From positions 35,087 to 99,086 of the forward strand of contig NZ_JAAGMD010000321.1 of assembly GCF_010548465.1 (NCBI RefSeq): 64,000 nt of DNA, in the 5' to 3' direction. Positions 38,359-46,127 of the stretch are shown one piece after another (the first letter of the stretch is position 1; each line of letters begins with the position of its first letter). The notes below the pieces were generated by a model that was given only the letters and a program-made list of their open reading frames with translations, was not told where the DNA came from and did not search any database. Position numbers and translations under genes: made by a program. Origin of the DNA: Streptomyces sp. SID14436. Lineage in GTDB: Bacteria > Actinomycetota > Actinomycetes > Streptomycetales > Streptomycetaceae.

Positions 38359-38748
38359 TCAGGCGTCGCCCGAAATCACGGGGTCTTTGTCTCGCCCGGA
38401 GGGTGGCTCCGTCTCAGCTTGTCGAGGCAGTTCGGTTCCGTGCGCGTAGGGGTTGCAGTCAGGACAACGGCGCATCGACTCGCCGCCGTCGGGGCCCTCA
38501 ACAGAGACCCAGCGCATATTGAGGTCTGGGCCTTCGCAGGATCCGCACCAGTCCGGCAGGGGTGGTGCGGAACGGGAAGAAGGCGGAGGGTCGCCGATGA
38601 TGGCGTGCCTCACTTGGGCCAGGCTCAAATGAAGGGCCGCCATGTCTCGGTAGGCGCCGGCTAGTTCAAGCTGGCCATCTGTGAGCCACTCAACCGCGCG
38701 GGCGCCAAGACTTTCCGCCGTCGCGAGGTGTTCGCTGGGCATGGGCAT
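38359..38748 (-). CDS. Small protein with a CxxC pair, second gene of a two-gene operon
   Basis: 129 aa from ATG 38748 (AAAGGA 12 bases upstream; a TTG at 38757 is an alternative). The N-terminal half is helical (LATAESLGARAVEWLTDGQL, AYRDMAALHLSLAQVRHAI). The C-terminal half has DWCGSCEGPDLN and RRCPDCNP, a likely zinc ribbon. It starts 15 bases after the upstream gene, whose product has similar Cys clusters. Family not recognised. Confidence 0.6.
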   Translation of the reverse strand: MPMPSEHLATAESLGARAVEWLTDGQLELAGAYRDMAALHLSLAQVRHAIIGDPPPSSRSAPPLPDWCGSCEGPDLNMRWVSVEGPDGGESMRRCPDCNPYAHGTELPRQAETEPPSGRDKDPVISGDA

Positions 38749-38763
38749 GGAACGCAAGATCCT

Positions 38764-39489
38764 TTACGACGACTGGGCGTTTGGCGGCGACTGCGGTGCA
38801 CTCCAACGACGGTTGGCTGGCGCCCGCACTCTAGGAACAGGGCGACTGGGACGAACGTTCACGGCGGGCGGCCCTACTTGGCGTCGACGCTCCTGAGCCA
38901 CGCAGAACATGCACCTGGGGCCCCCAGCGGCTGTTGCGTCGATCGGTGCTCCAGGATGCCGCTGGCACCCAGTGCTCCGCGGCCGGGACAACTCTCTAGC
39001 GATGACAAACGCCGCATGAACAAGGTCCGCGACTTGCCGAAACGCCTCATCGGGAGACCGGTAGTCGAGGTCCTGCACCGCGTGGTTCAGCGCTCCTCGA
39101 ACCTCCATCAGCTTTGCATGGTCGTACGGAGGCTCCGGCACCGCCCAGCGGTACTTGGAGGCGTTCTCGCCCGCAGCCTTCACGTTGGGGCGGCCGATCC
39201 TGCGGCGACTGTTGCACAGCAGACAACGACTCCAACCCTCCGGCGCCTCAGTGTCGACAGGGCCATTCGGATGGTCCGCGCAGCCGGTAGCGCTCCGGGC
39301 AGGGGCAAGATTCCTCGCCACTAGAAACACTTCCCACAACGCGTCAGCGATGTCCTCGTATTCAGTGGGGTCGGCGGGAACATCCAAGTACAGCATCCGG
39401 TCATCAACACCCGGCAGTTTGTTGCGTAACTCCCGCATCAAGAACGGCCGCCCCGTGGGCACCCGGTAGGAAGAATGCTCATGCTGCAT
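38764..39489 (-). CDS. Unrecognised protein with an internally duplicated Cys/His cluster
   Basis: 241 aa. Two related units occur: GCADHPNGPVD..GWSRCLLCNSRRRIG and GCQRHPGAPID..GPRCMFCVAQERR, each C-x2-H followed by C-x2-C, probable zinc sites. Each is preceded by a similar helix (IADALWEVFLVARNLAPARS and QVADLVHAAFVIARELSRPR), so the protein is a tandem duplication of an about 110-residue unit. The C-terminus is basic (RPSRPVPRVRAPANRRW). No signal peptide. It is probably co-transcribed with the following CxxC protein. Confidence 0.6.
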   Translation of the reverse strand: MQHEHSSYRVPTGRPFLMRELRNKLPGVDDRMLYLDVPADPTEYEDIADALWEVFLVARNLAPARSATGCADHPNGPVDTEAPEGWSRCLLCNSRRRIGRPNVKAAGENASKYRWAVPEPPYDHAKLMEVRGALNHAVQDLDYRSPDEAFRQVADLVHAAFVIARELSRPRSTGCQRHPGAPIDATAAGGPRCMFCVAQERRRQVGPPAVNVRPSRPVPRVRAPANRRWSAPQSPPNAQSS

Positions 39490-40314
39490 GGCGCAAGCCT
39501 AGAGGGTGAACCGCACCAAGAGCTGGCCGGGCGAAAACGCGGACAAGTGCCTGTTCCACGCCTGTGTCCCACTTCAGGACCGGAGTGACGCGACGAGACA
39601 CGTCAGTACCGCTCGGGCTTCCTTCCAGTCCAGCCGGTGCCGTGCCGTGCCGTTACCCCTGCTCAGCGCCCCGTCTGGGCGTGGTCGGGGCGCTGATACC
39701 AAGGTCGGGAAGGTGCGGACGGTCGACAGCGGGGCGTCCTGGTCCTGTCGATGATCCGCGCGAAGCCCTGCAGATGGGGGTGTCACCTCATCGGTGACCG
39801 CCCACCGGCAGATGCATCTCCACAGCCTCGGCAGCTTCCTCTTTTTGAACCCGCGCTTCGGTCGCCCGGCATCCGCCAACCGCAGCAGGTACGCCATCTC
39901 ATCCCGGTGCGCGTGCACCTGAATGTGGGCCCCTGGCGGCCGGCCACCAGGAACGCACGCACCCAGGCTGAGGTTTCTCGTCTCCGCCGCGGCCGTCAGG
40001 GCGCACGCAGCCCGAGCTGGTGGGAGACCATGACCAAGCGGAGGCTCCCCCGAACGCCCGTGTGCTCGGGGGCCTTCGCGGGTCTCGCCGTCACTGCTCA
40101 CTAGTTGTCAGGTGCGCTGCCCACTCACGCGATGTTGGTATGGAAGGGTGCTTGGGACGAGCCGCCAGCTCCGGCCCGAGGCCGGCCAGCGCCTGGAGCT
40201 TGTCGGCGGTGAGCTTGGCATGGGCATCTTCGTCACCGAGCGCAGAAGCACTCAATGTCAGTGGTGGGTTCTACGCTGATGGGCTCTGCCGCACTGAGCA
40301 AGGAGAGCATGTCC
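39490..40314. other. Gene-poor stretch with one hairpin
   Basis: A perfect 11-bp-stem hairpin lies at 39663-39696 (TCAGCGCCCCG). A minus-strand frame (39574-40101) and a plus-strand frame (39751-40104) are both open, but neither shows a start signal or family. Near 40150-40240 the minus strand reads LTADKLQALAGLGPELAARP, reminiscent of a helicase-associated domain tail, too short to claim. Confidence 0.45.
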
Positions 40315-41250
40315 ATGGCCGTTGACTTTGTTTCCCTGCATGAGCCGCTTGTGGAGTGGGTCCACGAACAGACGGGCGCAGACGCGACGGAGTATGTGTC
40401 GATCACTGCCTTCGGTGAACTGCACGGTCTCGACGAAGAGCAGTCCTTCCGGCTACTGCTGACGTGTAAGGGCTGGGGACTGCTGAGCGATCGCTACGCC
40501 ACGATGGGTGATCCAGCGGCCAATCTGACATCACGGGGACTGCAGTGGGTGCAAGAGCGTCAACGGCGGCGTGCTGACCCCAGAGCGCGCAGTGCCGCTG
40601 CGCGCAAAGGCCTGCTGACTTGGCTGTGGGAGCAGAAGAACGACGGCGTGGACTACCCCGTCGTGGAGAGCGTCCTCCAGTCTCCGCACTCGCTCTTTGA
40701 GGGTGAGCGACTGACACCGGACGAGATCGACCGTGCTGGTGCCTACTTGCTGTCCAAGGCATTGATTACAGGAATCAGGACTGGGCAGACCGAGGGGCCT
40801 GTGCGGGCCGAGATCACTGCAGAAGGGCAGGACTGCGTGGAGCACTTTGAAGGCGACGTGAGCGCGTACGAGCGTCGGAACAGCAGCGGCAATACGACGT
40901 TCAACATTGGGGAGAACATGGGCAACATCGCTGCGAACAGCCGTGATTTCACCATGAACGCCACGACCAGCAAGGACGGGGTCGACCCTGCGGCGGTCGT
41001 CATGCTCGCCCGAGCTCTGCGTCAGGCGGCGCCTGCTCTGGAGTTGCCGGAAGACGACGCTCTCGAGTTCGCACAGCTCGCCACACGTCTCGAAACCGAG
41101 GCTGCCAACGGATCTCCCGACCCGGGCAGACTCCAGCGCTGGGGCGGATCCATCGTCGGTATCCTCAACTCACCCGTCGTCAGTGGAGCGCTGGGTAGCG
41201 TGCTCGCCGCCTACACCGGGACGGTACTTCCGGGCCTGCCTCCCGCGTGA
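40315..41250 (+). CDS. Unrecognised protein with polar strand repeat and hydrophobic C-terminus
   Basis: 311 aa; ATG 40315 is 9 bases after AAGGAG, and ATG 40309 is the alternative. The N-terminal region looks like a winged-helix domain (LVEWVHEQTGADATEYVSIT, RLLLTCKGWGLLSDR) and a second one follows (RKGLLTWLWEQKNDG). The middle has an Asn/Thr-rich strand segment (GNTTFNIGENMGNIAANSRD). Then comes a helical region and a hydrophobic end (GSIVGILNSPVVSGALGSVL). The combination of a polar beta linker and a terminal membrane-like helix recurs in actinobacterial proteins suspected to be membrane-acting effectors, but I cannot name a family. Confidence 0.6.
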   Translation: MAVDFVSLHEPLVEWVHEQTGADATEYVSITAFGELHGLDEEQSFRLLLTCKGWGLLSDRYATMGDPAANLTSRGLQWVQERQRRRADPRARSAAARKGLLTWLWEQKNDGVDYPVVESVLQSPHSLFEGERLTPDEIDRAGAYLLSKALITGIRTGQTEGPVRAEITAEGQDCVEHFEGDVSAYERRNSSGNTTFNIGENMGNIAANSRDFTMNATTSKDGVDPAAVVMLARALRQAAPALELPEDDALEFAQLATRLETEAANGSPDPGRLQRWGGSIVGILNSPVVSGALGSVLAAYTGTVLPGLPPA

Positions 41251-41320
41251 TCGAGCAGAGTCCGATGCCTGACACAGTCAGAGGGGCCACGCCAGCTCCG
41301 GCATGGTCCCTTGCTTTCGC

Positions 41321-41346
41321 GAGTACCGCGATGTAGCGGTACTCGG
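41321..41346 (+). terminator. Hairpin terminator
   Basis: Perfect 10-bp arms (41321-41330 CGAGTACCGC and 41337-41346) with loop GATGTA, 71 bases past the stop at 41250. Confidence 0.6.
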
Positions 41347-41452
41347 ACGTGCCGCTTACATGAAGCGGTCCGCGATGCGTAGGCACCTACCTCTGCCGAG
41401 GATCACGCGTGATTCCCGGGGTTCCGGGGGCGCGTCGTGGGATCGCCTCGTG

Positions 41453-42226
41453 TTACACGCTGTCGGCCCATGAGGGGACGGGGTAGGTGTGGGCGTCGCC
41501 GAGGGCGAGGCGAAGGGGGCCGAGGAGGCGGTGGGCGAGGCTGGGAGAGAGGTCCTCGATGGTGAGGGCCGCGGCGGCGAAGCAGACGGTTTTCTGTTCG
41601 TCCGAGAAGTCCCGTACGCGTTTGCCGTGGGTGCGGGCTGTTCGGGCCAGTGCTGCTTCGGTGTGCTTGATCAGGGCGTTCTTCAGCTGTGCCCGGTTGG
41701 CGGCCGTGGCAAGATCCTGCGCCTCGTACCAGGCGGGGTCTTCGCGATCGGTCGGCCACGCCTTGTTGTAGGAGCGGCGCAGGGTGAGGATTTCGTCCCA
41801 GGTGAGCTTGTTCAGTCGGGTGAGTAGTGCTGCTGCTGTGTGCCCCTGGGGACCCAGCGCCCACCATGCCGGTACCCGAAACCGTATCCTCTGGCTCCAG
41901 GTCCGTCCGGACCGTTCCTCGTCATCACCCGGGACCAGAGTGAAGATCCACAGCCCGAACGGGACCTCGGCTGTGAAGGGCAAGTAGTCGGCGCCTGATG
42001 CATGTGGTGCTGCGCGGGGCGATGGCTGCTTGCGGCGCCGCAGGGGCACGCTGGGCGTCTCCTCGATGAGGACGCTGCGGCCGTCGCGCAGGCAGGCGGC
42101 GTAGTCGACCGGGTCGTCGTCGAAGCCGCGACCTGAAGGGCGTGTGACCTTCCAGCCCCAGCCGGCCGGCAGACGGTTCGGGTCCACTCCCGCGGCCGTC
42201 CAGTCTTCCCACCCGAGGCCGTGCAC
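41453..42226 (-). CDS. Unrecognised 257-aa protein, copy 2
   Basis: 257 aa, nearly identical to the product of 12920-13693; seen differences include Leu/Pro in NRLPAGWGWK, Lys/Arg in SQRIRF and Ala/Thr in AAALTIED. The same GGAGGGAG and GTG start are kept and the frame is intact, so both copies may be functional. The duplication runs from about 41441 to 42388 and is followed directly by the tail of abiEii, whereas copy 1 is followed by the complete AbiE pair. Confidence 0.65.
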   Translation of the reverse strand: MHGLGWEDWTAAGVDPNRLPAGWGWKVTRPSGRGFDDDPVDYAACLRDGRSVLIEETPSVPLRRRKQPSPRAAPHASGADYLPFTAEVPFGLWIFTLVPGDDEERSGRTWSQRIRFRVPAWWALGPQGHTAAALLTRLNKLTWDEILTLRRSYNKAWPTDREDPAWYEAQDLATAANRAQLKNALIKHTEAALARTARTHGKRVRDFSDEQKTVCFAAAALTIEDLSPSLAHRLLGPLRLALGDAHTYPVPSWADSV

Positions 42227-42341
42227 GGGCTCTCCCTCCGTGGCGGTACAGAGCTCTCTATTCTGGAGTACCTCGTGGCGCCCGGGCTGGGAGAAGGCGG
42301 GGATCGATCATGACTGGTCGCACCGCGCCGTGCGGCAGCAG

Positions 42342-42369
42342 GCCCTCCCCGCGACGCGGGGGTGTTCAC
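42342..42369. repeat. Second CRISPR-repeat-like hairpin
   Basis: Same CTCCCCGCG-A-CGCGGGGG-TGTTCA structure as 13814-13841, carried in the duplicated segment; solitary. Confidence 0.25.
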
Positions 42370-42391
42370 GTCAGGGCGGCACGGGCCGGTG

Positions 42392-42466
42392 AACCCGCTT
42401 CTGGACGGCATCGTCACCGGTCACTGGAACCCGATACAGGCAGCCTGGCAGCCACCCAGAGCATGA
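42392..42466 (+). pseudogene. Orphan 3' end of abiEii
   Basis: Twenty-four codons plus stop read NPLLDGIVTGHWNPIQAAWQ then PPRA, matching the end of abiEii (NPLLDGTVTGHWDPTQAAWQ then PPKA) with four changes. Nothing else of the toxin or antitoxin is present. Downstream similarity to the 16.3-16.5 kb region continues to about 42610. Confidence 0.85.
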
Positions 42467-43141
42467 CCCGCACCACCAGCGCGTGAGAAGTGCGCGCCCC
42501 ACAGGTCGAGCGCGGATTTGGTGGGGCTCGACCCGGTCCGGTACCGCGCACAGCCGCTCTGGACGTCCAGCCGGGCCCCGGCTGGACGCGCTGCCGGAGG
42601 TCAACGTCGCCGCCTCGATGCCGTACGGGCTGCCCCGTGTTCATCCACTCCTCTGCGGTGAGGGCCCCGGGGACACCGGTCGGGCGAGGCGGCGCGCCCG
42701 GCGGGGGATTGTCCTAGGCAGCGTGTAGAGTTCGCCAGCTTCACCGTGGGTGAGGGCTGAAGTTGGATAAATGCGTTGGCCAACCCCCGGCAAACCGGTG
42801 AAAATCGGTCTCGGTGCAGGTACGTTTCACCCTCCGATCACATGTGTGATCTCTCTCACAGCCGAATCCGGAGGAAGTGGGTGCTACCAGCACTGTTCAC
42901 CCGCGCACGCCCTGCCTGGATTCTGGAGGGTGCGACCGGCATGTGGGTACCTCGTGCGCGAGCGCACCAAGGCAAGGCATAGTGGGGACACCACCCCCGC
43001 CGGGCGTGACGAGCACCACAAAAGTAAGATCTTGCTTGCATACTCTGCGGTAACCGCATTCGGATATGAAGAAGAGCCCCACCCCGACGCCCGTCAGCAT
43101 CCAAGGTGAGGCTCCCCCTCGACACGCCGTATGCAGTGCGA
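42467..43141. other. Intergenic region with an operator-like site; no supported gene
   Basis: The left part (to about 42610) duplicates the region after abiEii. The remainder has several short open frames without start signals or families. A perfect TGTGA-N6-TCACA lies at 42845-42860. Confidence 0.45.
42845..42860. promoter_or_regulatory. Crp/Fnr-type palindrome TGTGA-N6-TCACA
   Basis: Exact match to the classical Crp half-sites with a 6-base spacer (TCTCTC), directly preceded by a GATCACA-TG-TGTGATC inverted repeat (42836-42851) that shares a half-site. Streptomyces Crp binds similar GTG-N8-CAC sites. No gene clearly starts just downstream, so the target is unknown. Confidence 0.35.
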
Positions 43142-43183
43142 CCGACCTATAGGTCGGCAAGGCCCCGGTCCCCAGACCGGGGC
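43142..43183 (-). terminator. Two adjacent hairpins
   Basis: A 16-bp palindrome (43142-43157, CCGACCTATAGGTCGG) and a 9-bp-stem hairpin (43162-43170 and 43175-43183, GCCCCGGTC) lie just after the stop of the small minus-strand gene at 43191-43319. Confidence 0.6.
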
Positions 43184-43190
43184 TTTCGCA

Positions 43191-43319
43191 TCACCAGGGC
43201 CAGTTCACCGCGATCTCGTAGACCGCGCGGACCAACAGCCCCAGCCAGCCGGGAACCCGCTTGGGCTCACGCTTGCTGCAGCAACGGCAGTGCCCCTCCG
43301 ACTCATCAAGATCAGTCAT
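43191..43319 (-). CDS. Small Cys-containing protein
   Basis: 42 aa from ATG 43319: a Cys cluster (HCRCCSKREPKRVPGW) then an aromatic, hydrophobic end (LLVRAVYEIAVNWPW). The Cys arrangement and Trp-rich tail resemble small conserved actinobacterial and phage proteins, and two hairpins follow its stop. The dispersed repeat begins at its start codon, so that repeat may be its promoter region. The larger open frame upstream of this ATG is not conserved in the other repeat copy. Confidence 0.45.
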   Translation of the reverse strand: MTDLDESEGHCRCCSKREPKRVPGWLGLLVRAVYEIAVNWPW

Positions 43320-43687
43320 CGGGACCTGTTCCCCCATTCCGGTGGGAGACTGCGGATTTCGCAGCTCCCCGGAGACCACGTCTGTCGTGGACCCCGATCG
43401 GAGATCCACGCGATGCGTGGGCCCTGGGGTTCGAGGTGGCTGCACTTTACCCCGAGCGTCACGGATTTCGTTTCCCGTCAACCCTCCGGCTGACCGGCGC
43501 CGGTGTGGGACCTGGTGCCACACCGAGTAGTTGCACGTGCCCCGTTCACGACCCTCAAGCCTTGCTCAAGTCCTTGAGCTGGCAAAGTCCGTGATGAACC
43601 GTCCGCCCAGCGCGCCACCGACCCCGCCCGGCGTGCGAAAGCTCACACAAGGAGCACACCACCCAGACCACCGTGCGCCCCCACATC
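43309..43687. repeat. Dispersed repeat of about 370 bp, copy 2
   Basis: Matches 25320-25690 over nearly its whole length. Both contain the same short hairpins and the CTCAAGCCTTGCTCAAG segment. Here it starts at the 42-aa gene and ends near GGAAGCCCTTCAACG. No coding frame is shared. Confidence 0.7.
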
Positions 43688-43949
43688 CCGGAAGCCCTTC
43701 AACGCGCACAACTCCTTCGGCTTCTGACCAAACTCCACCGGTCGACCTTTGGCACGTCACTCGAACACCGCATGATCCTCGACGGCGGCGGGAGCTAACG
43801 ATGGGACACAACGGCGCGGTGACATCAATTCACCTCGACATTGATCACGCGCGTGCCCCTCGAGTGACTCCCGAACTCACCTCGAAACGGCATCCACGGA
43901 AACTGACACAGCCAGTCGGCCAGATCGAGTCGCTCCTCGTCCGGCAGCC
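43688..43949. other. Short region before IS3, no supported gene
   Basis: Plus-strand frames continuing from the repeat read LLRLLTKLHRSTFGTSL and, in another frame, PRVTPELTSKRHPRKLTQ, but no complete gene or family is evident. Probably a gene remnant cut by the IS3 element. Confidence 0.35.
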
Positions 43950-43999
43950 TGAACCGTTCCGGGTTCGGTAGGGACTCGATCGTTTGAGAGGATCGAGTC

Positions 44000-44326
44000 A
44001 TGGCACGTTCTTCCCCCTACCCGCTTGAGCTGCGCCGTCGTGCGGTGCGGATGGTCGCCGAGGTGCGGCCCGACTACGACACCGAGTGGGCCGCGATGAA
44101 AGCGGTCGCCCAGAAGCTGGGCATCGGCACGACCGAGACCCTGCGCAAGTGGGTACGGCAGGACCAGATCGACGCCGGCACCCGGCCGGGCACCACGACG
44201 GAGGAGTCCGTCGAGCTGAAGCGGCTGAAGAAGGAGAATGCCGAGCTGAAGCGGGCGAACGAGATCCTCAAAGCTGCGGCGTCTTTCTTCGCGGCCGAGC
44301 TCGACCGGCCACACACGCGCTCGTAG
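44000..44326 (+). CDS. IS3-family OrfA (HTH and leucine-zipper protein)
   Basis: 108 aa, ATG 44000 with GAGGATCGAG upstream. An HTH_Tnp_1-type helix-turn-helix (RRRAVRMVAEVRPDY, AVAQKLGIGTTETLRKWVRQ) is followed by a heptad-rich segment (ELKRLKKENAELKRANEILK) that mediates multimerisation. The frame overlaps orfB in the -1 frame; a slippery run (TCTTTCTTC near 44281-44289) near the end of the zipper could direct the -1 shift that makes the OrfAB transposase. Confidence 0.85.
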   Translation: MARSSPYPLELRRRAVRMVAEVRPDYDTEWAAMKAVAQKLGIGTTETLRKWVRQDQIDAGTRPGTTTEESVELKRLKKENAELKRANEILKAAASFFAAELDRPHTRS

Positions 44327-45252
44327 CGTTCATCGACGAGCACAAGGGCCGCTTCGGCGGCGTCGAGCCGATCTGCCGGGTCCTCACCGACCACGACTGC
44401 AAGATCGCCCCGTCCACGTACTACGCTCACCACAAGCGCCAGGTCGAGCCGGCTGCCCGCACCGTCCGCGACCGCGAGCTCAAGACCCTGATCCAGGATG
44501 CGTACGAGACCAACTACCGTGTCTATGGCGCCCGGAAGATCTGGCGGCTCCTGAACCGCCAGGGTGTCGCGGTGGCCCGCTGCACCGTCGAACGTCTCAT
44601 GCGCGAGCTCGGCATCACCGGCGCGGTCCGCGGCAAGAAGGTGATCACCACAATCCCCGACGCGAGCGCGGAACGGGCTCCGGACCTCGTGGACCGCGAC
44701 TTCATCGCCCCGGCCCCGAACCGCTGCTGGGTCGCCGACTTCACCCACGTCGCCACCTTCGCCGGCGTCGTCTACGTCGCCTTCGTGGTGGACACCTTCT
44801 CCCGCCGCATCGTCGGCTGGTCAGCGGCCACTTCGAAGGAGACCCGGCTCGTCCTGGACGCCCTCGAGATGGCGCTGTGGCAGCGCGACCGGGACCAACT
44901 TTCCCACCAGCCGGGTGGGTTGATACATCATTCCGATGCCGGGTCGCAGTACACATCGTTTGCGCTCGCCGAGCACCTCGACCGGGCAGGCATCGCCGCG
45001 TCGATCGGATCGGTCGGTGATGCCTATGACACTGCCCTGATGGAGTCCACGATCGGCCTGTTCAAAACTGAGTTGATCAAGCCCGGCCGGCCCTGGAAGA
45101 AACTCTCCGAGGTCGAGCTGGCCACCGCCGAATGGGTCGACTGGTACTGCCACCGCCGACTGCACGGTGAGATCGGGCACATCCCACCCGCCGAATACGA
45201 GACCAACTACTACGTCGAAACCACGAAACCCCAGGTCACAGTCACAACCTAG
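44319..45252 (+). CDS. IS3-family OrfB (DDE transposase catalytic part)
   Basis: About 310 aa in the -1 frame relative to OrfA, probably made only as the OrfAB fusion; the frame is open upstream and no separate start is obvious. Motifs: HTH_21-like region (HKGRFGGVEPICRVLTDHDC), then rve catalytic domain with Asp in WVADFTHVATFAG, second Asp in IHHSDAGSQYTS and Glu in ALMESTIGLFKTELI. A conserved C-terminus (WYCHRRLHGEIGHIPPAEYE) ends it. Intact. Confidence 0.85.
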
Positions 45253-45333
45253 AGTCTCGATCAAACCCGGAACGGTTCACCCTGCTCGAACCGCGCGAGG
45301 ATACCGACTGACCCGTTTTCGCCGCCAGGTACA

Positions 45334-45366
45334 GGGGCCGGAGCCAATGTCAGTGGCTCCGGCCCC
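45334..45366 (+). terminator. Hairpin terminator between IS3 and the acetyltransferase gene
   Basis: 13-bp arms (45334-45346 GGGGCCGGAGCCA and 45354-45366) with a 7-nt loop. It may originally have ended a gene now destroyed by the IS3 insertion. Confidence 0.6.
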
Positions 45367-45431
45367 CTGCCGCGTGACTGTAGCGGGCGAATCCCGCACG
45401 GTGATGCCCGGCTCAGGGAAGGGTGAGCGCC

Positions 45432-45944
45432 ATGGATTCTGTCGACACCGCCTTGGACCGTGTCTGGCCCGCCGAACTGCGCACCGACCGTCTCCTCCTG
45501 CGGCCGGTCACCCGGGAAGACGGCCCCCTGGTGAGCGAGTTGTTGACCGACGGCCGTGTCCGCGCGCACCTCGGCGGTTCGGTTACGGACGATCGCGTCG
45601 CCGCCCGGCAGGCCGCCTACCCGACGACGGCCGGTGCCTGGACCGTCGTCCGCGTCGCCGACCAGCGGCCGATCGGCCTGGTGACCATCGGCGCCGACCA
45701 TAGGTGCGAGGGACGCGTCGAACTCTCCTGCCAGCTGCTCCCCGCAGCCTGGGGCGAAGGCCTGGGCAGGGAGGCCGTTGCGGCGGCCGTCAGCTGGTGG
45801 ACGGACGCCGTCCCCGGCGGTGGCCCGCTGGTCGCGGTCACGCAGAAGGCCAACCGCGCCTCGTGCCGCATGCTGGAGGCGATCGGCATGACCGTCGTCG
45901 ACGAGCTCGAGGAGCACGGTGCGCGCCAGTGTCTCTACCCCCCG
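45432..45944 (+). CDS. GNAT-family N-acetyltransferase, in frame with tap and lacking its own stop
   Basis: Residues match RimJ/RimL-like GNATs: LRTDRLLLRPVTREDGPLVS, PIGLVTIGADH, the acetyl-CoA loop LPAAWGEGLGREAVAAAVSW and ANRASCRMLEAIGMTVVDEL. ATG 45432 follows AAGGG. The domain is complete by GARQCLYPP (45944), but no stop follows and the same frame continues for 61 low-complexity codons into tap, giving one 984-codon frame. A different frame (about 45945-46128) has the better codon use there (LRWLRLLAARRDAVERRRGA, LPEDLSALTPEELARLC), so a one-base indel near 45945 probably removed the original junction. The substrate is unknown. Confidence 0.7.
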
Positions 45945-46127
45945 CGGGCGACCAGGACGACAGTGACCTGCGCTGGTTGCGCCTGCTTGCCGCGCGGCGG
46001 GACGCCGTCGAGCGTCGCCGAGGCGCCCAGGCCCGCGCGACCGCGGCCGGCCAGGACCTTCCCGAGGACCTCTCGGCGCTCACCCCAGAGGAACTGGCCC
46101 GTCTGTGCCCTGCCCGCCACGGTGCCT

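Larger units (their letters stand above)
43950..45279 (+). mobile_element. IS3-family insertion sequence, copy 1
   Basis: Terminal inverted repeats begin TGAACCGTTCCGGGTT at 43950 and, on the other strand, at 45279. Two overlapping frames (orfA 44000-44326, orfB to 45252) have the -1 frame relation typical of IS3. No exact target duplication is visible at the ends. All key transposase motifs are present, so it may be active. Confidence 0.85.

Noticed and set aside
39574..40101. Minus-strand frame in the 39.5-40.1 kb gap
   Set aside because: No start signal or family; contains a hairpin and competes with an equally open plus-strand frame.
43950..45279. Target-site duplication for IS3 copy 1
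   Set aside because: The three bases on each side (GCC and CCC) do not match exactly, so no duplication is claimed.
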